DNA from: UBA4810 sp002479215 | Lineage (GTDB): Bacteria; Desulfobacterota; Syntrophia; Syntrophales; Smithellaceae | Assembly: GCA_049514435.1 (NCBI GenBank) | Contig: JBEKVB010000012.1 | Location: 45,865-109,864 of the forward strand | Reading direction: 5' to 3' | DNA: 64,000 nt | Shown: positions 46,926 to 55,432 of the stretch, piece after piece | Numbering within the stretch: the first letter of the stretch is position 1 | Layout of the letters: the number at the start of each line of letters is the position of its first letter | The notes under the pieces: generated by a model | The model's input: the letters and a program-made list of their open reading frames with translations, nothing else | Databases searched by the model: none | Told to the model about the DNA's origin: nothing | Position numbers and translations under genes: made by a program

Positions 46926-47189
46926 ATGCCGGACGACAAAAAGCGGAAAATTCGGTTGGAATACCCCTGTCCGTGGATCTATAAGATCATCGGTCCCGAT
47001 GAAGACGAGATGCACAGTGCCGTAGCAGAAATCATCCGGGATCGTACGTATAAGATATCCCATTCACGCAGCAGCGAAAAGGGCAAATATCACTGTCTCA
47101 ATGTGGAGCTATCCGTAGAAAGCGAAAGTCACCGAATGGCTCTTTATGAAGCCCTGAAAGCTCATCGGGCTGTGAAGATAATTTTATAG
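46926..47189 (+). CDS. DUF493/YbeD family protein
   Basis: An 87-residue protein with the DUF493 pattern: EYPCPWIYKIIG at the start, an AVAEIIRD helix, the HSRSSEKGKYHCLNVEL strand pair and MALYEALKAH, VKIIL at the end. This is an ACT-like ferredoxin fold; in enterics YbeD is linked with lipoate metabolism, but the role is open. Start ATG 46926 with AAAGGA upstream. Divergent from ileS, with a possible TTGACA-16-TACCTA promoter at about 46818-46845. Confidence 0.85.
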   Translation: MPDDKKRKIRLEYPCPWIYKIIGPDEDEMHSAVAEIIRDRTYKISHSRSSEKGKYHCLNVELSVESESHRMALYEALKAHRAVKIIL

Positions 47190-47259
47190 ATACCTGAAAA
47201 AAAAAGGAAGCAAGTTTATGTAATTCACTTTCGTCCACAATAACATCAATGTGCTCAAA

Positions 47260-47300
47260 AAAAGAGCCTCCGGCCATAAAGGCTTGGGGGCTCTTAATTT
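47260..47300. terminator. Bidirectional terminator between DUF493 and groEL
   Basis: AAGAGCC-CC and GGGGGCTCTT pair around a GGC/GCC inner loop, flanked by A and T runs on both sides. It would end the DUF493 transcript and, further on, groEL readthrough. Confidence 0.7.
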
Positions 47301-47329
47301 TATTTGTGATCTGTGGTGTGTAATTCTGG

Positions 47330-47367
47330 ATTCCCGCCTGCGTAACCTGAAGGTCACAAGCGGGAAT
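47330..47367. repeat. REP-like inverted repeat
   Basis: ATTCCCGC and GCGGGAAT arms with a 22-base centre, followed by GAC. The same arm pair is a common dispersed hairpin repeat in many genomes. It lies between the terminator and the groEL stop. Confidence 0.55.
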
Positions 47368-47415
47368 GACAGTGTTGGCTAGGCTTTCGACATGAAAGCG
47401 GCTTGGCCGGTTTTG

Positions 47416-49059
47416 CTACATACCCATGCCGGGATATCCGCCGCCCGGAGGCATACCGGGCATTCCGCCGCCAGCACCCTTCTCTTCGGGCTTATCGGCA
47501 ACCATACACTGCGTGGTCAAGAGCAATGAAGCGACGCTCGCTGCGTTCTGCAGGGCAAAACGGGTAACCTTGGTCGGATCAATGACTCCGGCTTCCAGCA
47601 TATCTTCATACTGGTCGGTGCGGGCATTGAAACCGTAGGCGCCCTTCTTTTCCTTTACCTTTTCCACAACGATGTTGCCTTCCATACCGGCGTTGTTGGC
47701 AATCATTTTAATCGGCTCTTCGATTGCTTTCTTCACAATATTCACGCCGACTTGCTCATCGCCTTCGAAATTAAGTTTGCCTAACGCAGGCAATGCGCGC
47801 AGATAAGCAACCCCACCACCCGGGACTATACCTTCTTCAACGGCAGCGCGGGTAGCATTGAGCGCGTCTTCCACGCGGGCTTTCTTTTCTTTCATTTCGG
47901 TTTCGGTTGCGGCGCCGACTTTAATTACGGCAACACCGCCGACCAGTTTCGCCAACCTTTCCTGCAATTTCTCTTTATCGTAATCGGAAGTGGTCTCTTC
48001 AATCTGAGCACGGATCTGTTTGACACGGCCTTCCAGATCGGCTCTCTTTCCGGCGCCGTCGATAATGGTCGTATTATCTTTATCAATGGTGATTTTCTTG
48101 GCGCGTCCCATGTCTTCAATCTTCACGTTTTCCAGTTTGTAACCCATGTCTTCGGAAATCATCTTGCCGCCGGTAAGAATGGCAATGTCTTCCAACATGG
48201 CCTTGCGGCGATCGCCAAAGCCCGGAGCCTTGACAGCGGCTACATGCAAAGTGCCGCGAATCTTGTTGACAACCAGAGTAGCCAGCGCTTCGCCTTCAAT
48301 GTCTTCAGAGATGATCAAGAGCGGACGTCCCATTTTGGCAATTTGCTCCAAAATAGGAAGTAGGTCTTTCATACCGCTGATTTTCTTTTCATAGATTAAA
48401 ATTAACGCGTCTTCCAGGCTGACCAGCATCTTGTCGGCGTTAGTGACAAAGTAGGGGGAAAGGTAACCGCGATCGAACTGCATACCTTCGACGATTTCCA
48501 GTTCGGTTTCCAGCCCTTTGGCTTCCTCCACTGTGATTACGCCTTCTTTGCCGACTTTGCCCATCGCTTCGGCAATGATGTTGCCGATTGTTTCATCATT
48601 GTTGGCGGAAATGGTGCCGACCTGGGCGATTTCTTTTTGGTCTTTGGTGGGTTTGCTCATTTTGCTGAGCTCCTTGACTATGGTCTCTACGGCTTTATCA
48701 ATCCCGCGTTTAATATCCATCGGATTGCTGCCGGCGGCAACGGCCTTGACGCCTTCGCGATATACAGCTTGCGCTAGAAGTGTTGCAGTTGTGGTGCCAT
48801 CACCGGCGACATCGCTAGTCTTGCTGGCAACCTCCTTAACCATCTGCGCGCCCATATTTTCAAATTTATCTTCCAACTCAATTTCTTTGGCTACGGTAAC
48901 GCCGTCTTTTGTAACCGTCGGTGAACCGAAACTTTTATCAATAATAACGTTGCGACCCTTAGGACCTAGGGTAACTTTTACAGCATCAGCAAGGGTATTT
49001 ACGCCCTTGAGAATTGCCTTCCTTGCATCTTCATCGTAAAGAAGTATTTTTGCTCCCAT
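47416..49059 (-). CDS. groEL: Chaperonin GroEL
   Basis: A 547-residue 60-kDa chaperonin subunit. Typical: GPKGRNVIIDKSFG, DGTTTATLLAQA (ATP-binding Asp/Thr) and AAVEEGIVPGGGVAYLRA, and the GGMPGM-type flexible C-tail ending GGGYPGMGM. Two rings of seven fold proteins together with GroES. Start ATG 49059 with AGGAGG upstream, 26 bp after groES. Confidence 0.98.
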   Translation of the reverse strand: MGAKILLYDEDARKAILKGVNTLADAVKVTLGPKGRNVIIDKSFGSPTVTKDGVTVAKEIELEDKFENMGAQMVKEVASKTSDVAGDGTTTATLLAQAVYREGVKAVAAGSNPMDIKRGIDKAVETIVKELSKMSKPTKDQKEIAQVGTISANNDETIGNIIAEAMGKVGKEGVITVEEAKGLETELEIVEGMQFDRGYLSPYFVTNADKMLVSLEDALILIYEKKISGMKDLLPILEQIAKMGRPLLIISEDIEGEALATLVVNKIRGTLHVAAVKAPGFGDRRKAMLEDIAILTGGKMISEDMGYKLENVKIEDMGRAKKITIDKDNTTIIDGAGKRADLEGRVKQIRAQIEETTSDYDKEKLQERLAKLVGGVAVIKVGAATETEMKEKKARVEDALNATRAAVEEGIVPGGGVAYLRALPALGKLNFEGDEQVGVNIVKKAIEEPIKMIANNAGMEGNIVVEKVKEKKGAYGFNARTDQYEDMLEAGVIDPTKVTRFALQNAASVASLLLTTQCMVADKPEEKGAGGGMPGMPPGGGYPGMGM

Positions 49060-49085
49060 CTTCTATATTCCTCCTTAAATTTTTC

Positions 49086-49376
49086 TTATTTTTCAATAAT
49101 GCCCAAAATATCGTCTTCTCTCATAATCAAATACTCTTCACCATCGATTTTGACTTCGGTGCCGCCATATTTGTTAAAAAGAACTTTATCGCCCACTTTT
49201 ACTTCCGGCTTGATCAGCTTACCATCATCAGCTACTTTGCCCTTGCCTACAGCGATAACTTTTCCTTCAATTGGTTTTTCCTTAGCTGTGTCCGGGATGA
49301 TGATACCTCCCTTGGTTTTTTGCTCTTCCGCCAAACGTTTTACAATGATTCTATCCTGTAAAGGTCTGATATTCAT
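49086..49376 (-). CDS. groES: Co-chaperonin GroES
   Basis: A 96-residue co-chaperonin: the N-terminal IRPLQDRIIVKRL, mobile loop (KTKGGIIIPDTAKEKP) and the VLFNKYGGTEVKIDGEEYLI end. Start ATG with AAAGGAG upstream. The promoter lies 60 bp upstream. No CIRCE inverted repeat is present, so HrcA control is not evident. Confidence 0.97.
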   Translation of the reverse strand: MNIRPLQDRIIVKRLAEEQKTKGGIIIPDTAKEKPIEGKVIAVGKGKVADDGKLIKPEVKVGDKVLFNKYGGTEVKIDGEEYLIMREDDILGIIEK

Positions 49377-49436
49377 ACTTTTTCTCCTTTCCTAATTTTT
49401 TATATTTTAATTTATGAATGCTTACCTAGCAGCTTT

Positions 49437-49464
49437 ATATTATGCACTATTTCTTTTATGTCAA
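49437..49464 (-). promoter_or_regulatory. Sigma-70 promoter of groES-groEL
   Basis: Minus strand: TTGACA (49464-49459), 16-bp spacer, TAATAT (49442-49437). A near-consensus housekeeping promoter including a perfect -35 box. No heat-shock sigma-32 or CIRCE sequence is seen. Confidence 0.75.
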
Positions 49465-49513
49465 GGATTGAAAACACTTTTCAAGAAAAAATTTTTTGAT
49501 TTAATTAGATCAT

Positions 49514-50872
49514 TTAGAATAAATTTTCTAGCAATTCTTTCAATGAACTAATTGTGCTTATTTCCATTTTCGCCATGTTTGCCAATTGGGCTGAATTTGT
49601 TTTGGGCACCAGGCAGCGGTTAAATCCCAGACGCGCTGCTTCTTTTATCCGCACATCCAGTTGCGAAATAGCCCGCACTTCTCCGGCAAGCCCAACTTCC
49701 CCCAAAACAACCGTCCGCGCATCAATGGGCTTATCCAAAAAACTTGAAGCCATAGCGGCAACCACACCTAAATCAACCGCCGGTTCTTCCACTCGAACAC
49801 CGCCGGCAACGTTGATAAAAATGTCGGATGCGCCCAGATGCATTCCGCAAATTTTATCCAGCACGGCAACCAAAAGGGAAACGCGGTTATGATCCACGCC
49901 AATAGCCGTGCGCCGAGGCATGCCCAAATTGGTAGCGCTGACCAACGCCTGAATTTCCACCAGAATCGGCCTTGTGCCTTCCAGACTGGGGACAACCACG
50001 GAACCGGCGACATTTTGCGGCCGTTCGGCCAGAAAGAAGGCGGAAGGATTAAGAACTTCTTTGAGCCCTTTATCCATCATTTCAAAGACGCCGATTTCAT
50101 TGGTAGGACCAAATCTATTTTTAATGCTGCGGACTATCCGGTACGCATGGCCGGAATCACCTTCAAAATAAAGAACCGTATCAACCATATGCTCCAATAC
50201 TTTTGGGCCGGCAATGGAGCCGTCTTTGGTTACATGACCGACTAAAAAAACGGGAATGTTATTTTTCTTGGAAAACAGAATCAGCCGCGAAGAAGACTCC
50301 CGCACTTGCCCGACACTGCCGGGCGCGGACATCAGTTCTCCCGAATAAACCGTCTGAATGGAATCAATAACGACGATGGCGGGAGAAACTGCTTTAATTT
50401 GCTCCAAAATCTTTTCTAGGGAAACCTCCACTAACACTAACAAATCTTTGGCCGTAGCTCCGACGCGTTTGCTCCGTAACTTAATTTGGCTAGCCGACTC
50501 CTCACCGGAAACGTAGAGAACTTTCAGCCCTTTTTGAGCTAAATTATTCATCATTTGCAGCATCAGCGTTGATTTACCGATGCCGGGTTCTCCGCCGATT
50601 AAGATTGCCGACCCTCCGACAATACCGCCGCCCAGGACGCGGTCAATTTCCGCAATACCGGTAACCATGCGCTGGCCTTCTTCCGCAGGAATATCCTCTA
50701 TCGGCAGGGGCTTGCCGCCGAAATTCATTTCGGCACGGCTGCCTGAATCGGAATCACTGACCAGCTCTTCGGCAAAGCAATTCCAGCCGTTGCAGGATGG
50801 ACATTTGCCCAGCCACTTGGGCGACATGTAACCACAATGTTGACAAAAGAAACTTGTCTTGCTTTTTTTCAA
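49514..50872 (-). CDS. radA: DNA repair protein RadA (Sms)
   Basis: About 452 residues. N-terminal C4 zinc finger (CQHCGY, CPSCNGW), RecA-like ATPase with Walker A GGEPGIGKST, the RadA-specific KNRFG motif and a C-terminal Lon-type domain (VRVEEPAVDLGVVAAMASS; no active-site serine needed). It drives branch migration in recombination. Start TTG 50872 keeps a 9-bp distance to the AAGGAG site; the TTG two codons earlier is only 3 bp from it. Confidence 0.96.
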   Translation of the reverse strand: MKKSKTSFFCQHCGYMSPKWLGKCPSCNGWNCFAEELVSDSDSGSRAEMNFGGKPLPIEDIPAEEGQRMVTGIAEIDRVLGGGIVGGSAILIGGEPGIGKSTLMLQMMNNLAQKGLKVLYVSGEESASQIKLRSKRVGATAKDLLVLVEVSLEKILEQIKAVSPAIVVIDSIQTVYSGELMSAPGSVGQVRESSSRLILFSKKNNIPVFLVGHVTKDGSIAGPKVLEHMVDTVLYFEGDSGHAYRIVRSIKNRFGPTNEIGVFEMMDKGLKEVLNPSAFFLAERPQNVAGSVVVPSLEGTRPILVEIQALVSATNLGMPRRTAIGVDHNRVSLLVAVLDKICGMHLGASDIFINVAGGVRVEEPAVDLGVVAAMASSFLDKPIDARTVVLGEVGLAGEVRAISQLDVRIKEAARLGFNRCLVPKTNSAQLANMAKMEISTISSLKELLENLF

Positions 50873-51011
50873 ACCCAATTTCTCCTTGACTAATAAATGA
50901 AGAAAAGCATATTTCTCTTCGCGATGTCAACATGAATCGCCAGATCATTTATGAAAGACCAACCTGTAGGATAGGGCGTTTATGATATTATTTTTTAATA
51001 AGGAAAATCAT

Positions 51012-51116
51012 ATGAAACAAAAACGCTTTTACACGTATATCATTACTTTATTATTTTTATCTTTTCTTTTAGGTTTCTCCCTTGGCGACTATTTTAATGA
51101 TGAATTTTTACACTAA
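51012..51116 (+). CDS. 34-residue hydrophobic peptide
   Basis: ATG with an AAGGAA site 6 bp upstream. The product is a single membrane helix or signal-like segment (YIITLLFLSFLLGFSLG) with a short acidic end. It is too short for a family call. It may be real, or the start of a decayed secreted protein; the next 115 bp hold a protein remnant. Confidence 0.4.
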   Translation: MKQKRFYTYIITLLFLSFLLGFSLGDYFNDEFLH

Positions 51117-51126
51117 TCTATCCAAA

Positions 51127-51231
51127 ATGAGTAAAGACGAAACCCTTATGCAAGCACAGCTCAAAGTCAAAAAACAATACCCACATCCTTATTATTGGGC
51201 GACCTTTTTGCTCACTGGTAGCGCTATTTAA
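51127..51231 (+). pseudogene. C-terminal remnant of a CHAT-domain protein
   Basis: The frame reads MSKDETLMQAQLKVKKQYPH then PYYWATFLLTGSAI, the usual end of CHAT (caspase-like) proteins (A-x-R-x-A-Q-L ... HPYYWAxFxLxG). The catalytic His and Cys parts are missing. A decayed relic. Confidence 0.6.
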
Positions 51232-51349
51232 AGAAGCTGTGATCATATCGGTTTGTTATATTTCATTTGCAAAAGTCAATATCCAGCTATACTGGACTAA
51301 GTCATTACTGAATTCTTGACTTCACCTACAACTGTTCAGTGGCAGGCAA

Positions 51350-51583
51350 TTGTCAGAATTGAGGATTACGGATGGAAAGGGAGTAACATCGCGCATGAGC
51401 CGTCAGGGTTGCGGAGTGGTAACCGGGCAACTCGATGCGCTTCAAAGATTGTGCACAGAACAAAAAGAATACAATTTGTTCGATCCGCACGTCTTTGATG
51501 CTTTTTTACTTGCCAGGAACGACATTTTTGCAGTTTACAAAGAAAAAAGCAGGCAACAACAAAAAAACATTGGGATTATTTGA
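51350..51583 (+). pseudogene. Possible C-terminal remnant of an HD-GYP-type regulator
   Basis: A 77-residue frame. The part NLFDPHVFDAFLLARNDIF resembles the FDPxVVDAFL tail following HD-GYP domains; no other domain is present. It could be chance similarity. It lies just before the convergent end of cstA. Confidence 0.3.
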
Positions 51584-51595
51584 GTAAAAGTCTTT

Positions 51596-53527
51596 TCAGG
51601 AAGCTGAATACTCTGTTACTTCGGTGGTCTTTATTTCCCGCCTGCCTGATATCCAGTTATACCATTTGTAAGACATGTCGGCAAGAACCACTACGGCGAG
51701 CGCACCCATACAGCTGACCAGAATCGCGTCTAAATTAAAGGTAAATGCATCGTTTGCCGCCTTTGCCACAATAGCCTCAGCCCTGAAGAGCTGGGTCAGC
51801 TGCCATGCCGCCGTGAGTGTGGTGACAAACATGAAACACATGGGAATAAAGGTTACCCAGGCGTATTTCAATCTGCCGGATTTGACAATAATCGTTGTAC
51901 CTATCCCGAGCGCAATGGCCGCAAGTAGCTGATTGGCGACACCGAACATCGGCCAGATGGTGGAAACACTGCCGGTATAGATCATATATCCCCAGGCAAA
52001 TACCACAGTACCGCTCATAATGATGTTCCCCGGCAGCCAACGGGTCCGTCCCAGCGGTTTAAATACGTAACCCCCCAGCTCCTGCAACAGGAAACGTGCC
52101 ACCCGGGTTCCGGCGTCAACCGTGGTAAGGATGAAAAGCGCTTCAAACATGAGCGCAAAATTGAACCAGTACGGCATTAGGTTTTTCATACCCGGAATAT
52201 GGGAGAGTATCGTTGACATGCCGACGGCCAAGGACACGGCGCCGCCCGGCCGGTGTTCGACATTGATGCCAACCATGGCCGACAGCTCGTTTATCCGGTC
52301 GACAGGAAAGCCGAGCGCCGCTATCTTATCGAAACTCAACATGCTGTTGATCGCAAAGTAGTCGCCAGGAATAAGAATGGTTGCAGCGATGAGCGCCATG
52401 ATAGAAACAAACCCTTCGGTGATCATGGCGCCATAACTGATAAACTTGATATCTTTTTCAGACATGATCATTTTTGGCGTTGTGCCGGAGGCAATAAGAG
52501 AATGGAACCCCGAGATGGCGCCGCACGCAATCGTTATGAACATGAAGGGAAAGAGCTTGCCCGGTATGATTGGACCGCCGCCGGATGCGAACTTCGTCAC
52601 GGCAGGCATCTGGATAACCGGTGCCATGAATATCACGCCAAGCGCAAGCAAAAGTATTGTACCGATCTTCATGTACGTTGACAAATAATCCCTAGGACAC
52701 AGCAGCATCCATACCGGCAGCACCGAAGCGACAAAACCGTAAAGCGCGAGTGCTATGACAATGAATTTCTGCGGATGATTGAAAATCGGTTCAAGTAATG
52801 ATCCGGGAATAAAATGGCCGGTGCCGACCGCAAAAAGAAGCAGGGGCACGCCGATAAGGCTTACTTCCCCCACCTTATTAGGCCGCAGCCACCTAAGATA
52901 GAACCCCATCAGCAGGGCGATGGGAATCGTCAGAAAAATAGTGTAGGCCCCCCATGGATTCTGCTTGAGTGCGTTGACAACCGCAAGGCCGAGTCCGGCA
53001 AGCGCCACGATAATGATGAAAATAATCGCTATGGCCGCGGCTAAGCCACCCACCGGGCCGATTTCATCTTTCGCGATCTGGGCGAGCGATCGGCCGTTCC
53101 GCCTGACCGACGCCGTAAGGATGACCATATCGTGCACGGCGCCGGCGAGTGCCGCTCCGATAAGGATCCAGAGAAACCCCGGCAGATACCCGAACTGCGC
53201 AGCCAGCATTGGGCCGATGAGGGGACCGGCCCCGGCTATCGCCGCAAAATGGTGGCCGAACAGCACCCATTTATTAGTTGGATCATAATCCAGACCGTCA
53301 GCGAGACGCAGTGCGGGCGTCACACGACGCGGATCGAGCGCCAGTACTTTCGCGGCAATGAACGAAGCGTAAAAACGGTACATTACGATGTAAAAGCATG
53401 CCGCGGCAGTGACTATCCAGAGCGCGTTGACTTTTTCAGCCGGGTTGAAGATACGTACCACGAACCCGATCGCAATCGCGGCAATAATGGAGAGCGTGAT
53501 CCATAAAATTTTACCGGGCGTTTTCAT
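51596..53527 (-). CDS. cstA: Carbon starvation protein CstA (peptide/pyruvate transporter family)
   Basis: A 643-residue membrane protein of the CstA family with about 16 hydrophobic segments. Family parts are clear: LADGLDYDPTNKWVLFGHHFAAIAGAGPLIGP, CGAISGFHSLIASGTTPKM, and DAGTRVARFLLQELGG. CstA proteins take up peptides or pyruvate in starving cells. Higher GC than its neighbours. Start ATG with GGAGAG about 13 bp upstream. A convergent relic lies after it; no LytS/LytT-type partner genes are here. Confidence 0.96.
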   Translation of the reverse strand: MKTPGKILWITLSIIAAIAIGFVVRIFNPAEKVNALWIVTAAACFYIVMYRFYASFIAAKVLALDPRRVTPALRLADGLDYDPTNKWVLFGHHFAAIAGAGPLIGPMLAAQFGYLPGFLWILIGAALAGAVHDMVILTASVRRNGRSLAQIAKDEIGPVGGLAAAIAIIFIIIVALAGLGLAVVNALKQNPWGAYTIFLTIPIALLMGFYLRWLRPNKVGEVSLIGVPLLLFAVGTGHFIPGSLLEPIFNHPQKFIVIALALYGFVASVLPVWMLLCPRDYLSTYMKIGTILLLALGVIFMAPVIQMPAVTKFASGGGPIIPGKLFPFMFITIACGAISGFHSLIASGTTPKMIMSEKDIKFISYGAMITEGFVSIMALIAATILIPGDYFAINSMLSFDKIAALGFPVDRINELSAMVGINVEHRPGGAVSLAVGMSTILSHIPGMKNLMPYWFNFALMFEALFILTTVDAGTRVARFLLQELGGYVFKPLGRTRWLPGNIIMSGTVVFAWGYMIYTGSVSTIWPMFGVANQLLAAIALGIGTTIIVKSGRLKYAWVTFIPMCFMFVTTLTAAWQLTQLFRAEAIVAKAANDAFTFNLDAILVSCMGALAVVVLADMSYKWYNWISGRREIKTTEVTEYSAS

Positions 53528-54055
53528 AATGTACGTTTCTCTCTCCTGATGAAGATCATCGTTCTAATTTATAATTATTGATAAGGTATTGCTTTTTCAC
53601 GGTGGGAATATATGAAGAACGATCTTATGTGTCAACTGAATTTTCATCACAAAATACGGGGGTGTGGTGTCGATGTTTGTTATCGGGCGTGCATTGTGTT
53701 TATTGCGAATTGAAATCCTGCATATTCGCGGAAGTTGGCGGTTTGTTGTTTTCAGGAAGGAGTTAACAGGCCTATTGAGGCTGCCTGTCTCGGCAAGTAA
53801 AACTTCTTTATTCGTGAACCTCCAATTTTCATAACGGAGTGGGGTATAATACCCCGCAGCTTACTGCGGAATCGGTATCCAAAGCTTGTTTTGGTGTACA
53901 TACCAGTGATTGCGGGAACTTATCTAGCCAGATAGCGGCGTTGGGGTATGCTCCCGCACATCAAAAACATGATCACGCTGAAATTTCTTGAGTAAAAATT
54001 TCAATGCTGATATGAATAACCGATTTTTTGAAAATTTATCTTAAGGATGTCGAAT
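53528..54055. other. 528-bp intergenic region between cstA and serC
   Basis: No credible gene. It holds the cstA promoter side, a palindrome at 53841-53855 and weak hairpins near 53930. The serC promoter must lie in its right part. Confidence 0.45.
53841..53855. repeat. Perfect 15-bp palindrome next to a hairpin
   Basis: GGGGTATAATACCCC is fully self-complementary around a central A. It is followed by GCAGCTTACTGC, a second small hairpin. The combination (ACCCCGCAGCTTxCTGCGG) occurs as a small dispersed repeat in related genomes. Confidence 0.5.
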
Positions 54056-55183
54056 ATGCAAAACCCCAATTTTAGTTCAGGCCCTTGCAGTAAGAGGCCG
54101 GCCTGGAGTTTGGACGCCTTGAAAAATGCAGCGGTGGGCCGCTCGCATCGCTCCGCTCTGGGCAAGGAAAGATTGGTCAAGGCCATCAATGAAACAAAAA
54201 AACTTTTAAACATACCGGCGGATTATCTCGTGGGTATCATGCCCGCTTCCGATACCGGCGCCTTTGAATGCGCCATGTGGAGCCTTCTGGGATCAAAACC
54301 GGTTACTGTCTTAGTCTGGGAGAGCTTTTCCGATGGCTGGGCGACAGATATAGCTAAACAGCTCAAACTCAACCCCAAAATTTTAAAAGCCGATTACGGA
54401 AAACTGCCCGATTTGAAGTCTGTTGCTTGGACTAACGATGTGGTTTTCGTAGCCAACGGAACGACTAGCGGCGTAAAAATTCCCGACTGGAATTGGATTC
54501 CCGCCAACCGCGAAGGACTGTCGCTTTGCGATGCTACCAGTGCTGCTTTTGCCATGGAAATAGACTGGAGCAAGATTGATGTTTTAACTTTTTCCTGGCA
54601 GAAATGTCTCGGCGGCGAAGCCGCGCACGGCATGCTTGTTTTGAGCCCCAAAGCAGTTGCCCGTCTGGAATCTTATGATCCGCCCTGGCCCCTGCCCAAA
54701 ATCTTCCGCCTCAAGAAAAGCGGCAAAATCAACAAGGCCATTTTCGACGGTGACGTAATCAATACTCCTTCCATGCTTTGTGTGGAAGATTATTTGGATG
54801 CTCTGAATTGGGCGGGAAAAATAGGCCTTGCCGGTCTGATCAAGAAAAGCAGGGCCAACCTGAAAGTCGTGGACGATTGGGTCGCTAAAACCGACTGGAG
54901 CGAATTTCTGGCGCAGGATGCCAAAATTCGCTCCAACACGTCAGTTTGCCTGAGCGTGACCAGCCCCAAAGTCAACGCGCTTTCGGCAGACGAAAAAGGC
55001 AAATTCCTGAAAAGTATCACTTCAGAATTAAGCAAGAAAAATATCGCCCATGATATCAATTCTTACAAAGACGCGCCTGCCGGATACCGTTTCTGGTGCG
55101 GTCCGACAATTGAAGAGGCCGATCTAAAAGCAGCACTTACGGAGCTGGAAAAAGTTTTTAATGAAAAGGTCAAAACCCTTTAA
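54056..55183 (+). CDS. serC: Phosphoserine aminotransferase SerC
   Basis: A 375-residue PLP enzyme of serine synthesis. The motif FSSGPCSKRP at the start, the PLP-lysine region FSWQKCLGGEAAHGML and GYRFWCGPTIE at the end identify the archaeal/alphaproteobacterial SerC type. It transfers an amino group from glutamate to 3-phosphohydroxypyruvate. Start ATG 54056, with AAGGA 8 bp upstream. A decayed serA end lies right after it. Confidence 0.94.
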   Translation: MQNPNFSSGPCSKRPAWSLDALKNAAVGRSHRSALGKERLVKAINETKKLLNIPADYLVGIMPASDTGAFECAMWSLLGSKPVTVLVWESFSDGWATDIAKQLKLNPKILKADYGKLPDLKSVAWTNDVVFVANGTTSGVKIPDWNWIPANREGLSLCDATSAAFAMEIDWSKIDVLTFSWQKCLGGEAAHGMLVLSPKAVARLESYDPPWPLPKIFRLKKSGKINKAIFDGDVINTPSMLCVEDYLDALNWAGKIGLAGLIKKSRANLKVVDDWVAKTDWSEFLAQDAKIRSNTSVCLSVTSPKVNALSADEKGKFLKSITSELSKKNIAHDINSYKDAPAGYRFWCGPTIEEADLKAALTELEKVFNEKVKTL

Positions 55184-55195
55184 TTCTGGATATTC

Positions 55196-55418
55196 AAGGA
55201 GATTTTTGTAAAACGACGACATGCCAGGCGTTATCTGTAATCTGGAAACCACATTGGGCAACAATAGAGTAAACATTACCCGTCTGCTTCTGGTCCACGA
55301 CGCTCAGACAAAAAAACGCTGGTTCTATTGAACACGGATTTCACCGGTCGGTTCGGACGTTTTAGAGAAATTGTGGAAATGACCACATGTAATTTCCGTT
55401 ACACCGATTAAAATGTAG
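55196..55418 (+). pseudogene. Remnant of serA (C-terminal ACT domain)
   Basis: Reading with frameshifts gives NDDMPGVICNLETTLGNNRV-NITRLLLV (the ACT start of SerA: D-x-PGVIGxxGTxLGxxxINI), then NTD, and finally ISVTPIKM-stop, the typical SerA C-terminus. At least two frameshifts and a stop break it, and the catalytic domains are gone. It follows serC directly and precedes purA. Confidence 0.75.
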
Positions 55419-55432
55419 GAAAGTATATATTC

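Noticed and set aside
49381..49513. CIRCE element before groES
   Set aside because: No TTAGCACTC-N9-GAGTGCTAA or near match was found.
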